From NCBI GenBank assembly GCA_009783395.1, contig WRHA01000325.1:1-7344 (forward strand): DNA of 7,344 nt, given 5' to 3'. Position numbers and translations under genes: made by a program. This DNA comes from Defluviitaleaceae bacterium. GTDB lineage: Bacteria > Bacillota > Clostridia > Lachnospirales > WQUN01. The notes beneath the pieces were generated by a model. That model worked only from the letters and a program-made list of their open reading frames with translations. It did no database searches and was not told the origin of the DNA. Numbering within the stretch: the first letter of the stretch is position 1; each line of letters begins with the position of its first letter. Positions 6,357 to 7,344 of the stretch are shown here, piece by piece.

Positions 6357-6698
6357 ATGACTACGCCAACCGATGTGCGCGTTACAGTTCGCGTTGACAA
6401 AAACCTAAAAGAAAATGCGGATTTTCTTTTCGAGCGATTGGGATTAAACATGAGCGTTGCGTTTAATATGTTTCTCCGCAAAGCGGTCAACGAGAATGCC
6501 ATCCCATTTCCCGTAAGCGCAGCCGGTACAGGCTTCGGGGCGGGACTCTCGGCAAACGATATAACAAGCGCGTTCAACACTGCCGTGCAGGGCAATATTC
6601 GGACAAATCACGGATTCCCCATTGCAAAGTACGATACTGTTGAAAAAAAGGCGTATCTTGAATTTGCCGATGGGAAAAGGGAATACGTTAATGGGTAG
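6357..6698 (+). CDS. RelB/DinJ-family ribbon-helix-helix antitoxin
   Basis: A 113-residue protein. Residues about 5-50 (TDVRVTVRVDKNLKENADFL, then GLNMSVAFNMFLRKAV and IPF) follow the RelB/DinJ pattern closely: a DNA-binding beta strand, helix, GLN turn and second helix, which dimerise and bind the operator. Residues 51-113 are longer than in many DinJ proteins, with a Gly/Ala-rich linker and an end rich in aromatic and charged residues (AKYDTVEKKAYLEF, DGKREYV) likely to wrap around the toxin. The ATG at 6357 is the start: AGGAGG at 6343-6348 is eight bases away, whereas the in-frame GTG at 6351 is only two bases from it. Its stop overlaps the start of the zeta-like gene by eight bases, showing translational coupling. 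Expected role: neutralise the downstream protein and repress the operon. Unusual because RelB/DinJ normally partners RelE/YafQ ribonucleases. Confidence 0.9.
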   Translation: MTTPTDVRVTVRVDKNLKENADFLFERLGLNMSVAFNMFLRKAVNENAIPFPVSAAGTGFGAGLSANDITSAFNTAVQGNIRTNHGFPIAKYDTVEKKAYLEFADGKREYVNG

Positions 6699-7308
6699 CG
6701 TCACCGGAAAGCCCGTCGTCTTGGCTTTTGCCGGCCCGAACGGTTCGGGCAAAACAACGGTGACACGCGGGCTTCCACCTTTTGGCGTTTATGTAAATGC
6801 TGACGACTTAAAGACCGAGTATAACCTAGCCGACCTTGAAGCGGCACAGCAAGCCGAGTTGTTGCGAAACTCGCTTCTTGAAAAAAAGGCGAATTTTTCG
6901 TTTGAAACCGTGCTTTCAACGGAACGAAATTTATTACTGCTCGAAAAGGCAAAATCCCTTGGGTACGAAGTGCAGTGCGTCTATGTCCTCACCTGTGACG
7001 AAAATATAAATGTTGCGCGGGTCAAGGCGCGATGCGCGGCCGGTGGGCATGATGTGCCGGAGGATAAAATTCGACTGCGATACCACCGAGCATTAACCCT
7101 CCTTCCACGGTTAATAAGCGTGTGCGACAAAATCCTTATATATGATAACTCAGTTTTGCCAATGCTTATTTTCCGTAAGGAGAACGGTGTCGTTTCATTT
7201 TTCCCGAATGAATTATGGACTGAATACGCACTTCGGGAAATGCTTGGGGCGACCTCTGAAAACCCTAAATTCGCATATGCCGTACTTTTTCCACTCTCAA
7301 ACATCTAA
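6691..7308 (+). CDS. Zeta-toxin-like P-loop kinase (COG4185-type), putative toxin
   Basis: A 205-residue P-loop NTPase. Seen: Walker A GPNGSGKTT (15-23); NADD (37-40), where zeta-type kinases hold a catalytic aspartate; FETVLST (71-77), with E72 matching the zeta substrate-binding glutamate; and ARVKARCAAGGHDVPEDKIR (109-128) plus LRYHRAL, the arginine-rich lid; then YDNS (151-154). Zeta toxins phosphorylate UDP-N-acetylglucosamine and block cell-wall synthesis; related short COG4185 proteins may use other substrates, so the target here is inferred. Length fits the short family, not the ~290-residue plasmid zeta. The ATG at 6691 is favoured: an AAAAGGGA ribosome site ends nine bases upstream and it overlaps the antitoxin stop (ATGGGTAG). 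An upstream in-frame ATG at 6670 lacks such a site. All key residues are present, so the protein is probably active. No epsilon-type antitoxin gene is present; the upstream RelB/DinJ-like gene is the likely partner. Confidence 0.88.
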   Translation: MGSVTGKPVVLAFAGPNGSGKTTVTRGLPPFGVYVNADDLKTEYNLADLEAAQQAELLRNSLLEKKANFSFETVLSTERNLLLLEKAKSLGYEVQCVYVLTCDENINVARVKARCAAGGHDVPEDKIRLRYHRALTLLPRLISVCDKILIYDNSVLPMLIFRKENGVVSFFPNELWTEYALREMLGATSENPKFAYAVLFPLSNI

Positions 7309-7344
7309 ATTCGCCCCATGACGTGTAATAGAAATCCACCATAT

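Noticed and set aside
7309..7344. End of the window after the zeta-like gene
   Set aside because: Thirty-six bases with no hairpin, start codon context or other recognisable signal.

Overview
The window looks like chromosomal DNA from a bacterium of the Bacillota, probably a fibre-associated Clostridia-like anaerobe. The evidence is indirect: strong AGGAGG/AAGGGG-type ribosome binding sites, an ScpB of the Firmicutes kind, a cytoplasmic-type family 9 glycosidase, and moderate GC content. No rRNA or other taxonomic marker is present, so this placement is an inference. No tRNA, rRNA, CRISPR array, transposase or phage gene was seen.

Layout, left to right. (1) Positions 1-951, minus strand: a small helix-turn-helix gene followed by the start of hsdM, the modification subunit of a type I restriction-modification system, cut by the window edge. 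A good sigma-A-type promoter precedes the pair. This block is visibly more AT-rich and prefers T-ending codons, unlike the rest, which suggests an acquired defence locus. (2) 1060-1566, minus: scpB (chromosome condensation/segregation) without scpA beside it. (3) 1695-3236, plus: a signal-peptide-less glycoside hydrolase family 9 enzyme, divergent from scpB across a compact 128-bp region that holds both promoters and an inverted repeat. (4) 3309-6176, minus: complete uvrA (nucleotide excision repair), convergent with the GH9 gene. (5) 6357-7308, plus: a two-gene, overlapping toxin-antitoxin-like operon, a RelB/DinJ-type ribbon-helix-helix protein followed by a zeta-toxin-like P-loop kinase, divergent from uvrA.

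Two housekeeping genes (scpB, uvrA) and a carbohydrate gene are therefore flanked by two defence/stress modules. The most interesting observations are: a 24-nt sequence (one mismatch) found both just after uvrA and inside uvrA, where it coincides with an extra stretch of the protein relative to remembered homologues, like a small repeat element accommodated in a coding sequence; a RelB/DinJ antitoxin paired with a zeta-like kinase instead of a RelE/YafQ ribonuclease; and a perfect 7-bp inverted repeat that exactly fills the 17-bp spacer of a candidate uvrA promoter.
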